A DNA stretch of 64,000 nt from Nitrosomonas eutropha (GCF_900116685.1 NZ_FPBL01000003.1:164955-228954), one strand, 5' to 3'. Counted from the first letter of the stretch, positions 46,993 to 58,356 are shown. The notes: generated by a model from the sequence alone, not told the origin. Program-made: numbers and translations.

Positions 46993-48453
46993 TCAGATAT
47001 GAATGGTTCGTTTAGCCACACCTAATGCAGCTTCATGCAGCGATTCGGAAAGTGATGGATGAGCGTGTACGATACGCGCCAGATCCTCGCTACTAGCAGA
47101 AAACTCCATAGCGACCACAGCTTCGGCAATCATTTCAGATACATAAGGACCTACCATATGCACGCCGAGGATACGATCACTTTCTGCATCCGCCAGAACT
47201 TTAACAAACCCTGCTGTTTCCCCTAGTGCGCGAGCACGTCCGTTAGCCATGAACGGAAACTGCCCTGTCTTGTAGGCAACACCTTCTGCCTTCAGCGCCT
47301 GTTCGGTTTTTCCCACCCAGGCAATCTCCGGTGCAGTATAAATCACCCATGGCATCATTCCGAGATCAATATGCGCAGTTGAATCGGATGCTCCTTGCTG
47401 GTTTGACGCTATCCGCTCCGCAACAGCAACCCCTTCTTCAGAAGCCTTATGCGCCAGCATTGGCCCTCTTACAACATCTCCAATTGCATATACATCTTGC
47501 AAACTGGTTCGGCAAAATTTATCCACGCCAATATACCCGCGCTCATCCAGCTGTAATCCTGCTTCTTCAGCTCCCAAACCTACAGTATTGGGAACACGCC
47601 CCACAGCCACGATGAGTTTGTCAACCTTCAGGCTCTGTACGTTCTTGTCACGATCGGCATATTCTATTTTCACATTATCCTTGCCCGCATGAGTTGATTT
47701 AATCTCAACCCCGGTATGAATGACAAGTCCGGTTTCGCGCGTCAACGCCTTGTATGCTTCCTTTGCGACTTGTTCATCTGCTGCTGGCAGGAAATCAGTT
47801 TGAGCTTCCAGTATTGTTACTTCTGCTCCCAGCCTGCGCCAGACACTTCCGAGTTCCAAGCCAATCACCCCTGCACCGATAATGGCAAGTTTCCCAGGAG
47901 TTTGTTGCAACGCCAGAGCGCCTGCATTATCAAGTACATTAACCTCGTCAACTGGCGCTACTGTCAGAGAGCGAGGAACAGAACCTGTCGCGATGATGAC
48001 ATGCCTGGCGCGTACCGACTGCTCCTTCTCGTCTGTCTTTACTCGTATTTCCCAGCCATCATCGTCGTTACCGCGCTTTTGCAGTACGCCACAACCATGC
48101 AAGGCAGTCACTTTATTTTTCTTGAACAGCATGCCAATCCCGCCAGTAAAGGCTTTGACGATCTTATCTTTGCGAGCAATCATGGCTGGAACATCTATCG
48201 ATAATCCATCCAGCTTAATGCCGTGTTCCGCAAATTTATGTCCCGCACGCGCGAAATTCTCGGAAGACTCAAGCAGTGCTTTGGAAGGAATACAGCCCAC
48301 GTTAAGGCAGGTACCCCCCAAGCTTGATCTGCCCTGCTCATTCTTCCAGTCATCAATACATATTGTGTTGAGCCCGAGCTGCGCACAGCGGATAGCTGCT
48401 ACATAGCCGCCAGGCCCCGCGCCGATAACTGCTACATCGAATATATTATCCAT
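46993..48453 (-). CDS. lpdA: Dihydrolipoyl dehydrogenase (E3)
   Basis: A 486-residue flavoprotein disulfide reductase. FAD motif VIGAGPGGYVAAIRC; the redox disulfide Cys49/Cys54 in GGTCLNVGCIPSK; NAD motif AIIGAGVIGLELGSVW-like near residue 190; the catalytic His-Glu pair in VHAHPSLSES near the C-terminus. It reoxidises lipoyl groups of the 2-oxoacid dehydrogenase or glycine-cleavage complexes. No E1 or E2 gene is adjacent; it stands alone after nagZ with a 73 bp gap. Confidence 0.95.
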   Translation of the reverse strand: MDNIFDVAVIGAGPGGYVAAIRCAQLGLNTICIDDWKNEQGRSSLGGTCLNVGCIPSKALLESSENFARAGHKFAEHGIKLDGLSIDVPAMIARKDKIVKAFTGGIGMLFKKNKVTALHGCGVLQKRGNDDDGWEIRVKTDEKEQSVRARHVIIATGSVPRSLTVAPVDEVNVLDNAGALALQQTPGKLAIIGAGVIGLELGSVWRRLGAEVTILEAQTDFLPAADEQVAKEAYKALTRETGLVIHTGVEIKSTHAGKDNVKIEYADRDKNVQSLKVDKLIVAVGRVPNTVGLGAEEAGLQLDERGYIGVDKFCRTSLQDVYAIGDVVRGPMLAHKASEEGVAVAERIASNQQGASDSTAHIDLGMMPWVIYTAPEIAWVGKTEQALKAEGVAYKTGQFPFMANGRARALGETAGFVKVLADAESDRILGVHMVGPYVSEMIAEAVVAMEFSASSEDLARIVHAHPSLSESLHEAALGVAKRTIHI

Positions 48454-48526
48454 ATCAATTAAGTGACAAAAATTGCTCGTTGAGAAATCCGGTCTGAATT
48501 ACCCCGGAACGATAAAAATTCAATTC

Positions 48527-49573
48527 TCACACGGATACGTTGATATTGGCCAGACTGATTCTGCTGATCTCTTCTGTCGCCCGAATGAATCGCTCCATTT
48601 CATGCAACTGCGCCATGGAATGAACTGTTTGCTGCCCACGCATATGTTCCAACCTGGCCGTATCAACAGCCCAAAATTCCCATTGTAGAGATGCCAACAA
48701 TTCGTCTGCCGAATCAGGATCGTTACATATCAATATCATGTTGCATCCTGCTTGCAAGGCTTGCTCCGCCCGGCGAGTGATACTGCCATAATTTCTGGCA
48801 GCCTGCATACACAGGTCATCACTGAAAACGCAACCCCCAAATCCCAGCTCGTTCCGCAAAATATCCCTCAGCCACTTGCTGGAAAAACCTGCCGGGTTCG
48901 GATCAATGGCCGGATAAATAACATGCGCGACCATGATGCCGGAAAGCCCTGCATCAATCATCCGGCGGAAAGGGATCAGATCTTTCTTTTCAATATCCGT
49001 GTAATAGCGAGAATCAATAGCAGTTTCAATATGGGTATCCGCCCGGATTGCACCATGGCCAGGGAAATGTTTACCTACCGCCACCATTCCCGCCGACTGC
49101 AAACCACTCATCAAGGCATGAGCCAGTTCAGCAACAACTTGTGGCTCACGACAAAAAGCACGATCACCAATCACACTACTTTGTTCGTAATCAAGATCAA
49201 GTACAGGTGTAAAACTTACATCAACCCCACAAGCCTTGAGCTCTGCAGCCAGTACATAACCAATCTGTCGAGCCAGATGAAGCGCCAGATCCGGATTTCT
49301 GTCCTGGATTTCTCCCAGCGTGCGCATTGGCGGCAAACGCGTAAAGCCGTTATGGAAACGCTGTACCCTGCCACCTTCCTGATCCACAGCAATCAATAGA
49401 GGAGGAGAACGCAATGCATGAATGGATGCGGTTAATTCAGATAGCTGTGCTGGTGATTCATAATTTCGTGCAAACAGAATAACGCCACCAACAAGCGGGT
49501 GACTCAACCGAACACGATCCGTTTCAGTTAACGTTGTGCCCACTATGTCGAGCATCAACGGGCCAAGAAACAT
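48527..49573 (-). CDS. nagZ: Beta-N-acetylhexosaminidase (peptidoglycan recycling)
   Basis: A 348-residue GH3 enzyme. The hallmark [14 protein letters not shown] is at about residues 170-183, and QEGGRVQRF near residue 65 binds substrate. NagZ is cytoplasmic and removes GlcNAc from anhydromuropeptides during cell-wall recycling. It starts 2 bp after acpS, at the end of the pdxJ-acpS-nagZ operon. The length matches the family. Confidence 0.95.
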   Translation of the reverse strand: MFLGPLMLDIVGTTLTETDRVRLSHPLVGGVILFARNYESPAQLSELTASIHALRSPPLLIAVDQEGGRVQRFHNGFTRLPPMRTLGEIQDRNPDLALHLARQIGYVLAAELKACGVDVSFTPVLDLDYEQSSVIGDRAFCREPQVVAELAHALMSGLQSAGMVAVGKHFPGHGAIRADTHIETAIDSRYYTDIEKKDLIPFRRMIDAGLSGIMVAHVIYPAIDPNPAGFSSKWLRDILRNELGFGGCVFSDDLCMQAARNYGSITRRAEQALQAGCNMILICNDPDSADELLASLQWEFWAVDTARLEHMRGQQTVHSMAQLHEMERFIRATEEISRISLANINVSV

Positions 49574-49575
49574 AT

Positions 49576-49953
49576 TTATTTTTCTAATACCACAAAGGCG
49601 CTTGCCAGTGTTAGCTCATCACTAATGGAAAGATGATGACTGACAATACCGCGCTGTCCTATCCAATCAGTCAGTTCCTGATGAAATTGAAAATAAGGTT
49701 TCCCCTGCGTATCATGCTGAACGGCAATATTCCCGAACATGACAGGGGCGCGCAAACCTGTGCCCACTGCCTTGGAAAAAGCCTCCTTGGCAGCAAAACG
49801 CTTTGCCAGAAACACTTCCGGCCTGGTATGTTTCACATATTCTGACCACTCAGAATATGCCAACACGCGTCTGGCAAATCTTTCTCCGTAACGCTCCAGC
49901 GACCCCGCAATACGGGCAAGATCAACCAGATCGGTACCAATCCCATATATCAT
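49576..49953 (-). CDS. acpS: Holo-[acyl-carrier-protein] synthase
   Basis: A 125-residue phosphopantetheinyl transferase. Mg-binding motifs are [12 protein letters not shown] (Asp8) and [14 protein letters not shown] (Glu in the second motif). It transfers the 4'-phosphopantetheine arm from CoA to acyl carrier protein. Its start overlaps the pdxJ stop by 4 bp, and nagZ follows after 2 bp. Confidence 0.95.
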   Translation of the reverse strand: MIYGIGTDLVDLARIAGSLERYGERFARRVLAYSEWSEYVKHTRPEVFLAKRFAAKEAFSKAVGTGLRAPVMFGNIAVQHDTQGKPYFQFHQELTDWIGQRGIVSHHLSISDELTLASAFVVLEK

Positions 49954-50675
49954 GCACGCGCCTTTTGTATCAGCGTTTTCATTTCCCGTACAGCTTGGGC
50001 AAAACCAACAAACAGTGCCCGGGCGACAATAGCATGGCCGATATTCAATTCGGTTATCTCCGGGATGGATGCAATTGGCGTGGTGTTCTGATAATGCAGG
50101 CTGTGCCCAGCATTCACCTGTAATCCCTGACTAAATGCATAGGCCGCCATACTGCAGATTGTTTCCAGTTCAGCCTGTTGTGCCTCAGGCGTTGCAGCAT
50201 CTGCATAATGGCCGGTATGCAGCTCAATCACTGGCGCCCCTCCCCTGACTGCTGCATCAATCTGATCAGCTCGTGCATCAACAAACAGAGAAACACGAAT
50301 TCCAGCTTCTGTGAGGCGCTTGCACGCGGCACTTACCTGCTCGAAGTGCCGAATCACATCCAACCCACCTTCAGTAGTCAGCTCTTCACGACGCTCCGGC
50401 ACCAGACAGATATCATGCGGTTTAATTTTGCAAGCAAAAGAGATCATTTCTTCTGTTACAGCACTTTCCAGGTTCATCCGGGTTTTAAGCTGTTCTCGCA
50501 GAATTATCACATCCTCTTCCTGGATATGACGCCGATCTTCACGCAAATGTAACGTAATTGCATCCGCTCCAGATTCCTCGGCAACCAGAGCTGCCTCGAC
50601 CGGACTGGGATAAACCGTACCTCGTGCCTGCCGCACCGTTGCAATATGATCGATATTGACACCCAGAGCTATCAT
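49950..50675 (-). CDS. pdxJ: Pyridoxine 5'-phosphate synthase
   Basis: A 241-residue TIM-barrel enzyme. The N-terminus [19 protein letters not shown] and the motifs [13 protein letters not shown] and [10 protein letters not shown] are diagnostic. It condenses 1-deoxy-D-xylulose-5-phosphate with amino-acetone phosphate in the DXP-dependent vitamin B6 pathway. It follows era by 115 bp. In many relatives recO lies in this gap, but no recO frame is present here. Confidence 0.96.
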   Translation of the reverse strand: MIALGVNIDHIATVRQARGTVYPSPVEAALVAEESGADAITLHLREDRRHIQEEDVIILREQLKTRMNLESAVTEEMISFACKIKPHDICLVPERREELTTEGGLDVIRHFEQVSAACKRLTEAGIRVSLFVDARADQIDAAVRGGAPVIELHTGHYADAATPEAQQAELETICSMAAYAFSQGLQVNAGHSLHYQNTTPIASIPEITELNIGHAIVARALFVGFAQAVREMKTLIQKARA

Positions 50676-50790
50676 GATTATTCAGTTCTCCCAGTCGTTT
50701 TAAATTGCTTTTTTAATCTTTTACAAATCAGCTGATCTACAAACCCGGTTGGGGCATGTGCCAGATAATCTGCAACGACAATTTTTCTTC

Positions 50791-51681
50791 CTATTCATAC
50801 CCCATACTCTTCAGCGCAACAGCATCATCTGCCCAGCCAGATTTTACCTTGACCCATACCTCCAGATAGACTTTGCCATCAAACAGCACCTCCATGTCCT
50901 TACGTGCCTGCGTAGCCATATCCTTCAGTTTTTTCCCCTGCTTGCCTATAATGATAGCTTTCTGGTTCTCTCTCTCCACCAGAATACAGGCATGGATACG
51001 TCGCAAATTGCCTTCCACAGCGAACTGTTCGATGATCACACTAACCGAGTAAGGTACCTCTTCACCGATTTGCCGAAAAACTTTTTCGCGCAGTAATTCC
51101 GCTGCCAAAAACCGTTCACTGCGATCTGTAATTTCATCTTCAGCAAACACAGGTGGATTTTCAGGCAAATAGTGACGAACAGCTTCAGTCAGATCCGATA
51201 ACTGTCTGTTTTGCAATGCACTTGCTGGAACAATATCTGCAAAATTGAACAAATCAGCCATTTTTTGTATGAATGGGAGCAATTGTAGTTTATCCGGTAG
51301 TAAATCAATTTTGTTTATCACCAGAATCACAGGAAGATTCCCAGGCAATTGCTCAAGAACCTGCTCATCTTCTCGGCCAAACCGCCCAGCCTCAAGTACG
51401 AACAAGATGACATCCACATCCTGCATACTTTGCAGAACAACCCGGTTCATTACCTGATTAAGCTGGCTGCGATGACGCATCTGAAAACCGGGCGTATCTA
51501 CAAAAATAAATTGTGATTGTACATCTGTCAATATTCCATGAATCCGATGACGGGTGGTTTGCGCTTTTCTGGAAGTAATGCTGATCTTTTGTTTAATCAA
51601 ATGATTCAACAGGGTTGATTTACCAACATTGGGGCGCCCCACAATAGATATATAGCCCGCTTTGTAACCAGATGCGCTCAT
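50791..51681 (-). CDS. era: GTPase Era, 16S rRNA maturation
   Basis: A 296-residue protein. G1 [10 protein letters not shown]3 DTPGFQ and G4 NKID are in the N-terminal GTPase domain. A C-terminal KH domain has the loop [19 protein letters not shown]. Era binds the 3' end of 16S rRNA and helps 30S assembly. It follows rnc, with which it is classically co-transcribed; the gap is 77 bp. Confidence 0.97.
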   Translation of the reverse strand: MSASGYKAGYISIVGRPNVGKSTLLNHLIKQKISITSRKAQTTRHRIHGILTDVQSQFIFVDTPGFQMRHRSQLNQVMNRVVLQSMQDVDVILFVLEAGRFGREDEQVLEQLPGNLPVILVINKIDLLPDKLQLLPFIQKMADLFNFADIVPASALQNRQLSDLTEAVRHYLPENPPVFAEDEITDRSERFLAAELLREKVFRQIGEEVPYSVSVIIEQFAVEGNLRRIHACILVERENQKAIIIGKQGKKLKDMATQARKDMEVLFDGKVYLEVWVKVKSGWADDAVALKSMGYE

Positions 51682-51758
51682 AATAAAGTTCTGCCTGGAT
51701 GAAGAGAACTCAGGTTGTTCAAAGAAATGTATAAGGTTACGATGGATATGAGGTTGCT

Positions 51759-52496
51759 CTAATGTCTCACTACAGCAAGTTTATAAGCTCGACGTGCAGC
51801 TTCCTGTTCAGCTCGACGACGACTGGTTCCTTCACCACTTGTGCGAATAGCAAATTCGGGAATGGCGCATTCCACATGAAAGATCTGCGCATGTGCATCG
51901 CCACGTGTCAAAAGCATGCTGTACTCAGGCAAATCCACTTTCCGACTCTGCAGATATTCTTGTAACAGAGTCTTGGGATCTTTACCAAAAACATCAGGAT
52001 CCAGCTGCTTTAACAGAGGATCATAGAGCGCAACAATCACCTGATCAACTTTTTCAAATCCACTTTCGAGATAGATTGCTCCGATAATGGCTTCCATTGC
52101 ATTCGCCAAAATAGAGGGGCGTTGATGCCCACCACTCTTGCGCTCGCCATCACCAAGTAAAATTAATTCGCCAATACCCAGAGCAGATGCAAGTTGATGC
52201 AAAGCGTCTTGGTTGACGAAATTTGCACGTAATCTTGTCAAATCTCCTTCCGGCAATAGCAGGAAACGTTTGAACAGTAGCGTTGATACCGCACAGTTCA
52301 GCACACTATCCCCAAGAAACTCAAGACGTTCATTATTCGGAAAACCGAGGCTGCGATGAGTCAATGCCTCCTGAAGCAAATCAGGTTGTTTGAAGGTATA
52401 GCCCAGTTTTTGGGAAAAAACAGTGTAATCCTGTTTTTTCAATTTTTTTGTATGTTTACTCTTTATGCCTTGCGAAGTAAATTTGGATCTGGTCAT
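51759..52496 (-). CDS. rnc: Ribonuclease III
   Basis: A 245-residue endonuclease. The signature [12 protein letters not shown] carries catalytic Glu and Asp, and [12 protein letters not shown] carries the second metal ligands. A C-terminal double-stranded RNA-binding domain starts at about residue 173 ([12 protein letters not shown]). It processes rRNA precursors and structured mRNAs. The N-terminus has about 20 extra basic residues compared with the E. coli enzyme. The start overlaps the DUF4845 stop (ATGA). Confidence 0.96.
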   Translation of the reverse strand: MTRSKFTSQGIKSKHTKKLKKQDYTVFSQKLGYTFKQPDLLQEALTHRSLGFPNNERLEFLGDSVLNCAVSTLLFKRFLLLPEGDLTRLRANFVNQDALHQLASALGIGELILLGDGERKSGGHQRPSILANAMEAIIGAIYLESGFEKVDQVIVALYDPLLKQLDPDVFGKDPKTLLQEYLQSRKVDLPEYSMLLTRGDAHAQIFHVECAIPEFAIRTSGEGTSRRRAEQEAARRAYKLAVVRH

Positions 52497-52876
52497 CGAT
52501 CACTGGCTGCATCGAAATCGATCAGTAGCGAAAGGTTTGCAAATAAAGGCTTTTTAACTATGTAACTAATGTTCAATATTAGCTGCTCGTCCTGCTTTCT
52601 GATAACAATATCACTCCCGTTTACGGATTTTATATCATCCACAGCAGCACGTTTATCAAAAGCCAAACGTATTTCACGAGCACCCGCATCCCGCAGCTCG
52701 GAGTCACTGGCAATTGTCACTAACGCTCGCTTGACAGCAGCAAACTCAATGAAAGAAGGGATCAATCTCATCCCCAGAATGGCCATCAGTATAATTGCTA
52801 CAGACCATGTCAGTAGCCCGGGTAGACTTATCCCTTGCTGCCCTCTGTTTGTCGAGGAATATAATGATGAATACAT
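52493..52876 (-). CDS. DUF4845 small membrane protein
   Basis: A 127-residue protein with one transmembrane helix (LTWSVAIILMAILGMRL) and a periplasmic domain. It begins GQQGISLPGLLTW, which resembles a type IV pilin N-terminus and is typical of DUF4845 proteins encoded between lepB and rnc in Betaproteobacteria. Function is unknown. ATG 52876 has AGGAG 6 bp upstream and was preferred over 52894. Confidence 0.88.
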   Translation of the reverse strand: MYSSLYSSTNRGQQGISLPGLLTWSVAIILMAILGMRLIPSFIEFAAVKRALVTIASDSELRDAGAREIRLAFDKRAAVDDIKSVNGSDIVIRKQDEQLILNISYIVKKPLFANLSLLIDFDAASDR

Positions 52877-52911
52877 AAATGTCTCCTGCGGCATACTAAA
52901 GATTCAAATCA

Positions 52912-53715
52912 TTACTTGATTAGCGTACCTATCCTGCTCAGATCATTAAAATTCCACCAGATCAGGAAAGCTTTACCAACAATATGATCTTCTGGCACAA
53001 ACCCCCAATAGCGGCTATCACTGCTGCCATCGCGATTATCACCTAAAGTAAAATAATTACCTTCCGGGATTTTGCATGAGAAACCTGTTCGGTCAAAAGT
53101 ACAATTTTCCCGGTTGGGAAAATGATGGACAGCGGATAATTGTATATCAGGCATTTCCTTATTAATCAATACATTATACTCGTTACCATCCATGCTCTCC
53201 TTAAACCGCTGTGTATAAATATATGCCAAGCCGGATTCAATATACTTGTAGTCGCCGGCTGGCTCCAATCGAATGGGAACATCATTGATACTCAGCTGTT
53301 TATTTCGGTAGGTCACCGTATCCCCTGGTATACCAATCACCCGCTTGATGTAGTCGATAGATGGATCTTCTGGAAAGCGGAATACCATGACCTCGCCTCG
53401 TTTGGGCTCATTCATATTGATAATTTTCAGGTTTGCTACAGGCAATCTGATCCCGTAGGTGTACTTGTTAACCAATATAAAATCCCCCACCAGCAAGGTC
53501 GGTATCATGGAACCGGAAGGTATTTTAAAAGGCTCTACCAGAAACGATCTCAAACAAAATACAACTAGAATAATGGGGAAAAAACTTTTAGGGTACTCAA
53601 TCCACCATGGCTCAACATTATCAGGAGTACGCTGGTGTCGCAGTATTAAATAATCAAGCAACCAAATTCCACCTGTAACCACCAATAAAACAAGCAACAC
53701 CAAAGGAAAATTCAT
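52912..53715 (-). CDS. lepB: Signal peptidase I
   Basis: A 267-residue membrane protease. The catalytic Ser69 is in KIPSGSMIPTL and Lys124 in YIKRVIGIPGD; box E is GDNRDGSSDSR. Two N-terminal hydrophobic segments anchor it, with the active site in the periplasm. It removes signal peptides from Sec and Tat substrates, including the exopolysaccharide export proteins of this window. It follows lepA by 71 bp. Confidence 0.97.
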   Translation of the reverse strand: MNFPLVLLVLLVVTGGIWLLDYLILRHQRTPDNVEPWWIEYPKSFFPIILVVFCLRSFLVEPFKIPSGSMIPTLLVGDFILVNKYTYGIRLPVANLKIINMNEPKRGEVMVFRFPEDPSIDYIKRVIGIPGDTVTYRNKQLSINDVPIRLEPAGDYKYIESGLAYIYTQRFKESMDGNEYNVLINKEMPDIQLSAVHHFPNRENCTFDRTGFSCKIPEGNYFTLGDNRDGSSDSRYWGFVPEDHIVGKAFLIWWNFNDLSRIGTLIK

Positions 53716-53786
53716 AGTACCTCGGTACTTATCTGATCTAAAGATATACTGATCAACATATTAAACACCTCATTCATCAGTATTGT

Positions 53787-55583
53787 TTACTTACCATCCA
53801 CCTGAAGGATAGCAAGAAACGCTGCTTGTGGAATTTCAACATTACCGACCCGTTTCATGCGTTTTTTCCCTGCTTTCTGTTTTTCCAGCAGCTTGCGTTT
53901 ACGCGTAATATCTCCACCGTAGCACTTCGCCAGTACATTTTTACGTAATGCCTTGACATTTTCACGCGCCACAATATGGGCACCTATAGCTGCCTGCACC
54001 GCAATATCAAACATTTGTCGCGGAATAAGCTCACGCATTTTCTGCGCTAGCTCCCGCCCACGTTGTTGACTGCTGGCGCGATGCACAATCAGGGATAAGG
54101 CATCCACCCGTTCATTATTGATCAGTATGTCGAGCTTAACCAGATCAGCCGCTCTGAATTCCTTGAATTCGTAATCAAGCGAAGCATAACCACGGCTTAC
54201 AGATTTCAACTTATCAAAAAAATCCATTACCACCTCGTTTAGAGGCAGTTCATAAACAAGCATGACCTGCCTGCCCATATACTGCATATTTTCCTGAACT
54301 CCGCGTTTACCGGTACACAATGTCATCACCGTGCCAACATATTCCTCGGGAACCAAGATGGTTGCAGTAATAACAGGCTCCCTGATTTCTTCTATGCTGG
54401 ACAGTTCTGGCAGTCTGGAAGGGTTCTCAATCTCCACAATCTTGCCATCACGCAGGATAACCTGATAAACCACTGTCGGCGCAGTGGTAATAAGATCCAT
54501 ATCATATTCCCGCTCCAGTCGTTCCTGAACAATATCCAGATGCAATAACCCGAGGAATCCGCAACGGAAACCGAAACCCAGCGCCTGAGAAGTTTCTGGC
54601 TCAAAGTGCAAAGAAGCATCATTCAACTGCAACTTCTCCAATGCTGCCCGCAATGCGTCATATTGATTGGATTCGACCGGATACAGTCCAGCAAAGACCT
54701 GTGGCTTGATTTCCTTGAATCCATCCAGAGGCTCACTGGCAGGACGATCAGCCAGCGTTACCGTATCTCCCACTTTGGCAGACTTTAAATCCTTAATCCC
54801 GGAAATTACGAAACCAACCTCTCCGGCACTCAGGGACTCACGGTTAACCGCCTTCGGCTGAAAAGTACCCACTTCTTCACATAAATAGCTTGCTTTATTG
54901 GACATCAGCAGGAGCTTGCTGCCTGGTTTCAACACGCCATCCATCACTCGAACCAGCATCACAACGCCCACATAACTGTCAAACCAGGAATCTATTATGA
55001 GCGCCCTGAGCGGCGCATCAATTTCCCCTTCTGGAGGTGGAATCCGTGCCACGATCATTTCCAGGACTTCACTTATCCCTTCACCAGTTTTAGCACTAAT
55101 ATGCAGAGCACTCCTGGCCTCAATTCCGATAATGTCTTCTATTTCAGTAATCACTCTATCAGGATCAGCAGCAGGCAGATCGATCTTGTTCAGTACTGGA
55201 ATAACCTCGACGCCTTGTTCGATTGCGGTATAGCAGTTTGCAACAGTCTGCGCTTCAACACCTTGAGAAGCATCGACAACCAGCAGAGCACCTTCGCAAG
55301 CAGATAGTGAGCGGGACACTTCGTATGAAAAATCAACATGTCCTGGTGTATCGATCAAATTCAGCAAATAATTTACACCATCTTTGGCCTGGTAATGCAA
55401 GGCAGCGGTTTGTGCCTTTATCGTAATGCCGCGTTCGCGTTCCAGATCCATCGAATCGAGTACCTGAGCTTCCATTTCCCGATCAGAGAGACCTCCGCAA
55501 AACTGAATAATGCGATCAGCAAGCGTGGATTTGCCATGATCAATATGTGCAATAATAGAAAAATTACGAATGTGCTGTATCAA
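53787..55583 (-). CDS. lepA: Elongation factor 4
   Basis: A 598-residue translational GTPase. G1 [11 protein letters not shown]2 [12 protein letters not shown]3 DTPGHVDF and G4 NKIDLP are present, and the C-terminal LepA-specific domain ends [13 protein letters not shown]4 acts on stalled or back-translocating ribosomes and helps ribosome biogenesis. It leads the lepA-lepB-DUF4845-rnc-era block. Confidence 0.97.
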   Translation of the reverse strand: MIQHIRNFSIIAHIDHGKSTLADRIIQFCGGLSDREMEAQVLDSMDLERERGITIKAQTAALHYQAKDGVNYLLNLIDTPGHVDFSYEVSRSLSACEGALLVVDASQGVEAQTVANCYTAIEQGVEVIPVLNKIDLPAADPDRVITEIEDIIGIEARSALHISAKTGEGISEVLEMIVARIPPPEGEIDAPLRALIIDSWFDSYVGVVMLVRVMDGVLKPGSKLLLMSNKASYLCEEVGTFQPKAVNRESLSAGEVGFVISGIKDLKSAKVGDTVTLADRPASEPLDGFKEIKPQVFAGLYPVESNQYDALRAALEKLQLNDASLHFEPETSQALGFGFRCGFLGLLHLDIVQERLEREYDMDLITTAPTVVYQVILRDGKIVEIENPSRLPELSSIEEIREPVITATILVPEEYVGTVMTLCTGKRGVQENMQYMGRQVMLVYELPLNEVVMDFFDKLKSVSRGYASLDYEFKEFRAADLVKLDILINNERVDALSLIVHRASSQQRGRELAQKMRELIPRQMFDIAVQAAIGAHIVARENVKALRKNVLAKCYGGDITRKRKLLEKQKAGKKRMKRVGNVEIPQAAFLAILQVDGK

Positions 55584-55884
55584 AAAAAATCACCGGTTGG
55601 CAGGAGAATTGGCGGAAGCCATAGACAAAAGAAGCGATTGTATACAAATCAGCAGGAGGAAGATAGATTTCCCGGAGCAGCCAGAACAGATGAAGCAATT
55701 CCGTATACTTGACAATCATGAAGACAACGAGGGAATTTGCTAAATAAACCAAATGAGTAGCAATCTACTCAGCTCCCGCATTATCTCTATGTTGAAACAA
55801 TAACAAGAAGATATGAGAACGGATCTTTTATAGAGAAGATAACTTAATCTGCTTGAGCAAATTAAACCAGCAAAAAGTTAGAAT
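55584..55884. other. Non-coding region between glutaredoxin-like gene and lepA
   Basis: 301 bp. It holds a hairpin TGAGTAG, CAAT, CTACTCA at 55754-55771. On the minus strand this is followed by a T-rich run (TTTGGTTTATTT), so it could end the degP-glutaredoxin transcript. No gene was seen; the lepA promoter should lie in the rest. Confidence 0.45.
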
Positions 55885-56142
55885 TCAGACGAAATAAGCG
55901 TTAAACACCTCTGAATCAAGAAAATAGTGACACAGCTCTTTTTTCTCTTTTACAGCAAACAGAACCGGAACACGCTCACTATATAACCGGGTCAAATTCT
56001 CATCTTTATCAATATTGATCACTGCAAACTCAAACTGAAATTCCTTTTGCAGATCACCGAGGGAAGCAATCATATCCTCACAAAGATGGCAGCCTTCTCT
56101 CCCATATACAATTAATTTTTTGAGCTCCATCCGATTATTCAT
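55885..56142 (-). CDS. Glutaredoxin-like protein (DUF836 type)
   Basis: An 85-residue thioredoxin-fold protein. The redox motif is CHLC in YGREGCHLCEDM near residue 18. The conserved Pro before a strand is in ERVPVLFAVKEKK. It probably acts as a small thiol reductase. It overlaps the DegP-type gene by 8 bp; an alternative ATG four codons later removes the overlap. The usual order in relatives places such a gene between mucD and lepA. Confidence 0.85.
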   Translation of the reverse strand: MNNRMELKKLIVYGREGCHLCEDMIASLGDLQKEFQFEFAVINIDKDENLTRLYSERVPVLFAVKEKKELCHYFLDSEVFNAYFV

Positions 56143-57607
56143 CTATTTTTATGGTGATGAAAGTTGCAACATCTCCTCTTCTTATTAAGAGCGCAATATT
56201 CCGGCCTTTTGGAGCATCATTCAGCAGCTTATTGAACTGTTTGATGGATTTTATATCCTGATTATTGAATCCCAAGATAATATCTCCGGGGCGGATACCT
56301 GAGCTACTAGCTATTCCGTCATAAACATCATCAACCAGCAAACCACTCTCTATACCAAGCTGATTTTTCTGGTTAGCAGAAAGCTCCTTTAGAATAAGAC
56401 CAAGCCGACTGCTCGCATCTCCCGATTTGCTTTGTTTCTGATTAACAATATTGCTATCTGCAGGCATTTCTCCTACTGAAACAGTCATTTTTTTGACCGA
56501 ACCACTACGCCATATTTCAACAGGCACCTTGGAACCAGGTTTCGTGTTTCCAACAATGCGTGGCAAATCACTTGAAGCCTCAATATCTTCGCCGTCAAAT
56601 TTCAGAATAACGTCTCTTATCTTTATGCCTGCTTTGTCAGCCGGCCCGCCTTTTTCCACTGAAACCACCAGCGCACCGCGTGACTTGTCTAGACTGAAAG
56701 ACTCGGCCAACTCATCCGTCATTTCTTGTATCATGACGCCAATCTTTCCGCGTGAGATCTTGCCGTAGGCCTTGAGTTGATCGGCAATATCCATCGCGAC
56801 ATCAATCGGAATGGCAAAGGAAAGACCCATAAATCCACCCGTTCTGCTATAAATCTGGGAGTTGATACCCACGACCTCACCCTTCATATTAAACAGTGGT
56901 CCACCTGAATTACCCGGATTAATTGCCACATCAGTTTGTATAAAAGGAACATAGCTTTCCTGGGCAAGTGAACGTCCTTTTGCACTCACGATCCCCGCTG
57001 TAACCGTATTCTCGAAACCAAAGGGAGCTCCAATGGCAACCACCCATTCTCCAACCTTAAGTTGCTCAGGATTACCTTGGGTCACTACCGGCAGATCATT
57101 TGCATCTATTTTAAGCAATGCAATATCCGTTTTTTGATCAGCTCCAATTACTTTTGCACTGAATTCACGCTTATCTGTCAACCGGACAGTAATTTCATTG
57201 GCCGCCTCAACCACATGTGCATTGGTCAGGATATATCCATCTTTACTGATAATAAAACCTGAACCAAGTGAACGAGATTCATACTTTCTCGGGCCTGAGA
57301 AAGGTTGGATATGCCTGCGAAAAAATTCATAGAAAGGAGAATCTTCCGGAATATTAGGAATTTCTGGTAGAAGTTGACCAACCCCAATCTGCTGAGTCTG
57401 AACTGTACTGATATTGACAACCGCCTGTCCGTGCCTTTCTACCAGATCAGTAAAATCTGGTAAATCTTTTGCCTGCAACGAAACGGGTAGCATAAACACG
57501 GACCAACACAGGAAAATTATGAATGCTATCTTTTGCCATGTATTTTTAATCGTAGCCACGATCAATATTAATCCTGTGTTTGGGTAGGGGTTGCTTTGAG
57601 AGATCAT
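56135..57607 (-). CDS. Periplasmic serine protease, DegP/MucD type, two PDZ domains
   Basis: A 490-residue HtrA-family protease. An N-terminal signal sequence precedes the trypsin-like domain with His in LTNAHVVEAA, Asp in KTDIALLKI and Ser in NPGNSGGPLF. Two PDZ domains follow (about 300-385 and 395-485). It degrades misfolded envelope proteins and can modulate sigma-E. The annotated ATG places about 17 extra residues before the signal; a later start (TTG or GTG near residue 15-18) is possible. It follows the rpoE-antisigma pair, as mucD does. Confidence 0.93.
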   Translation of the reverse strand: MISQSNPYPNTGLILIVATIKNTWQKIAFIIFLCWSVFMLPVSLQAKDLPDFTDLVERHGQAVVNISTVQTQQIGVGQLLPEIPNIPEDSPFYEFFRRHIQPFSGPRKYESRSLGSGFIISKDGYILTNAHVVEAANEITVRLTDKREFSAKVIGADQKTDIALLKIDANDLPVVTQGNPEQLKVGEWVVAIGAPFGFENTVTAGIVSAKGRSLAQESYVPFIQTDVAINPGNSGGPLFNMKGEVVGINSQIYSRTGGFMGLSFAIPIDVAMDIADQLKAYGKISRGKIGVMIQEMTDELAESFSLDKSRGALVVSVEKGGPADKAGIKIRDVILKFDGEDIEASSDLPRIVGNTKPGSKVPVEIWRSGSVKKMTVSVGEMPADSNIVNQKQSKSGDASSRLGLILKELSANQKNQLGIESGLLVDDVYDGIASSSGIRPGDIILGFNNQDIKSIKQFNKLLNDAPKGRNIALLIRRGDVATFITIKIDE

Positions 57608-57780
57608 GATGATAAATATACAATCATAATAAGAATTATCGGCGCTTACAGAAGTAAGCCCACGTTGCTGTAGTCAAAATATCGCCACATCAATTGCTCA
57701 CAAGTTCTTTCTATTTATAAAAAGACAGAACATCAGCTTCTACATTATTAGAACAATACTTTATAAACTTATGATTCACG

Positions 57781-58356
57781 TTACTCAGCAGGCGTGAAAG
57801 GCTCTGCCCGGATTGGTCCAACAGTTGGAGATACCCCGGCAGATGGATAACGGGCAGCACCCTCATATGTTACCCCTCTGTAGATCAGGGGATAATTATT
57901 GTTTGTAGAAATAGAAGGAAATGAATACGAGGGAGCCGGCTGAAAAGTAGCTAACGAGCGCTGCTCGCTGACAGGTATAGCCCTGTCATTCATTTTTTCA
58001 GTCACATAAACTTCTTTAAGTGTTGTTTCATGCTGCTCTATAGACTGAAATATCAACCATCCGGCTGACAACACTGTAATCGAAGCAGCAACCGAGAATC
58101 CCAGCAGTTTTTGTTTACGATTCTGGCGATTTTTATGCGCGTAAGGCACCAGCAACAGTGGCTCATCAATCAGTTTATTTCTGATCTTTTCTGAAAGATC
58201 TATGCTAACAATGGATTGGTGTAGTGAATCCCTAATCACATGATAAACCTCCCAGTCAGAAAACAGATTGTCATCACTTTTCACAGCATTAATGATCGTA
58301 ACTGCATCCGTATCCTCAAGCTCACCATCCATTAATTCAGATATTTTCTTTCTCAC
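57781..58356 (-). CDS. rseA: Anti-sigma-E factor, RseA/MucA type
   Basis: A 191-residue single-pass membrane protein. The cytoplasmic N-terminus MRKKISELMDGELEDTDA is the RseA sigma-binding domain. The transmembrane helix is LGFSVAASITVLSAGWLIFQ (about 84-103), and the C-terminal periplasmic region is Pro/Ser rich. It should hold RpoE inactive until cleaved under envelope stress. It starts 13 bp after rpoE. No separate rseB gene is seen; the next gene is the DegP-type protease. Confidence 0.88.
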   Translation of the reverse strand: MRKKISELMDGELEDTDAVTIINAVKSDDNLFSDWEVYHVIRDSLHQSIVSIDLSEKIRNKLIDEPLLLVPYAHKNRQNRKQKLLGFSVAASITVLSAGWLIFQSIEQHETTLKEVYVTEKMNDRAIPVSEQRSLATFQPAPSYSFPSISTNNNYPLIYRGVTYEGAARYPSAGVSPTVGPIRAEPFTPAE

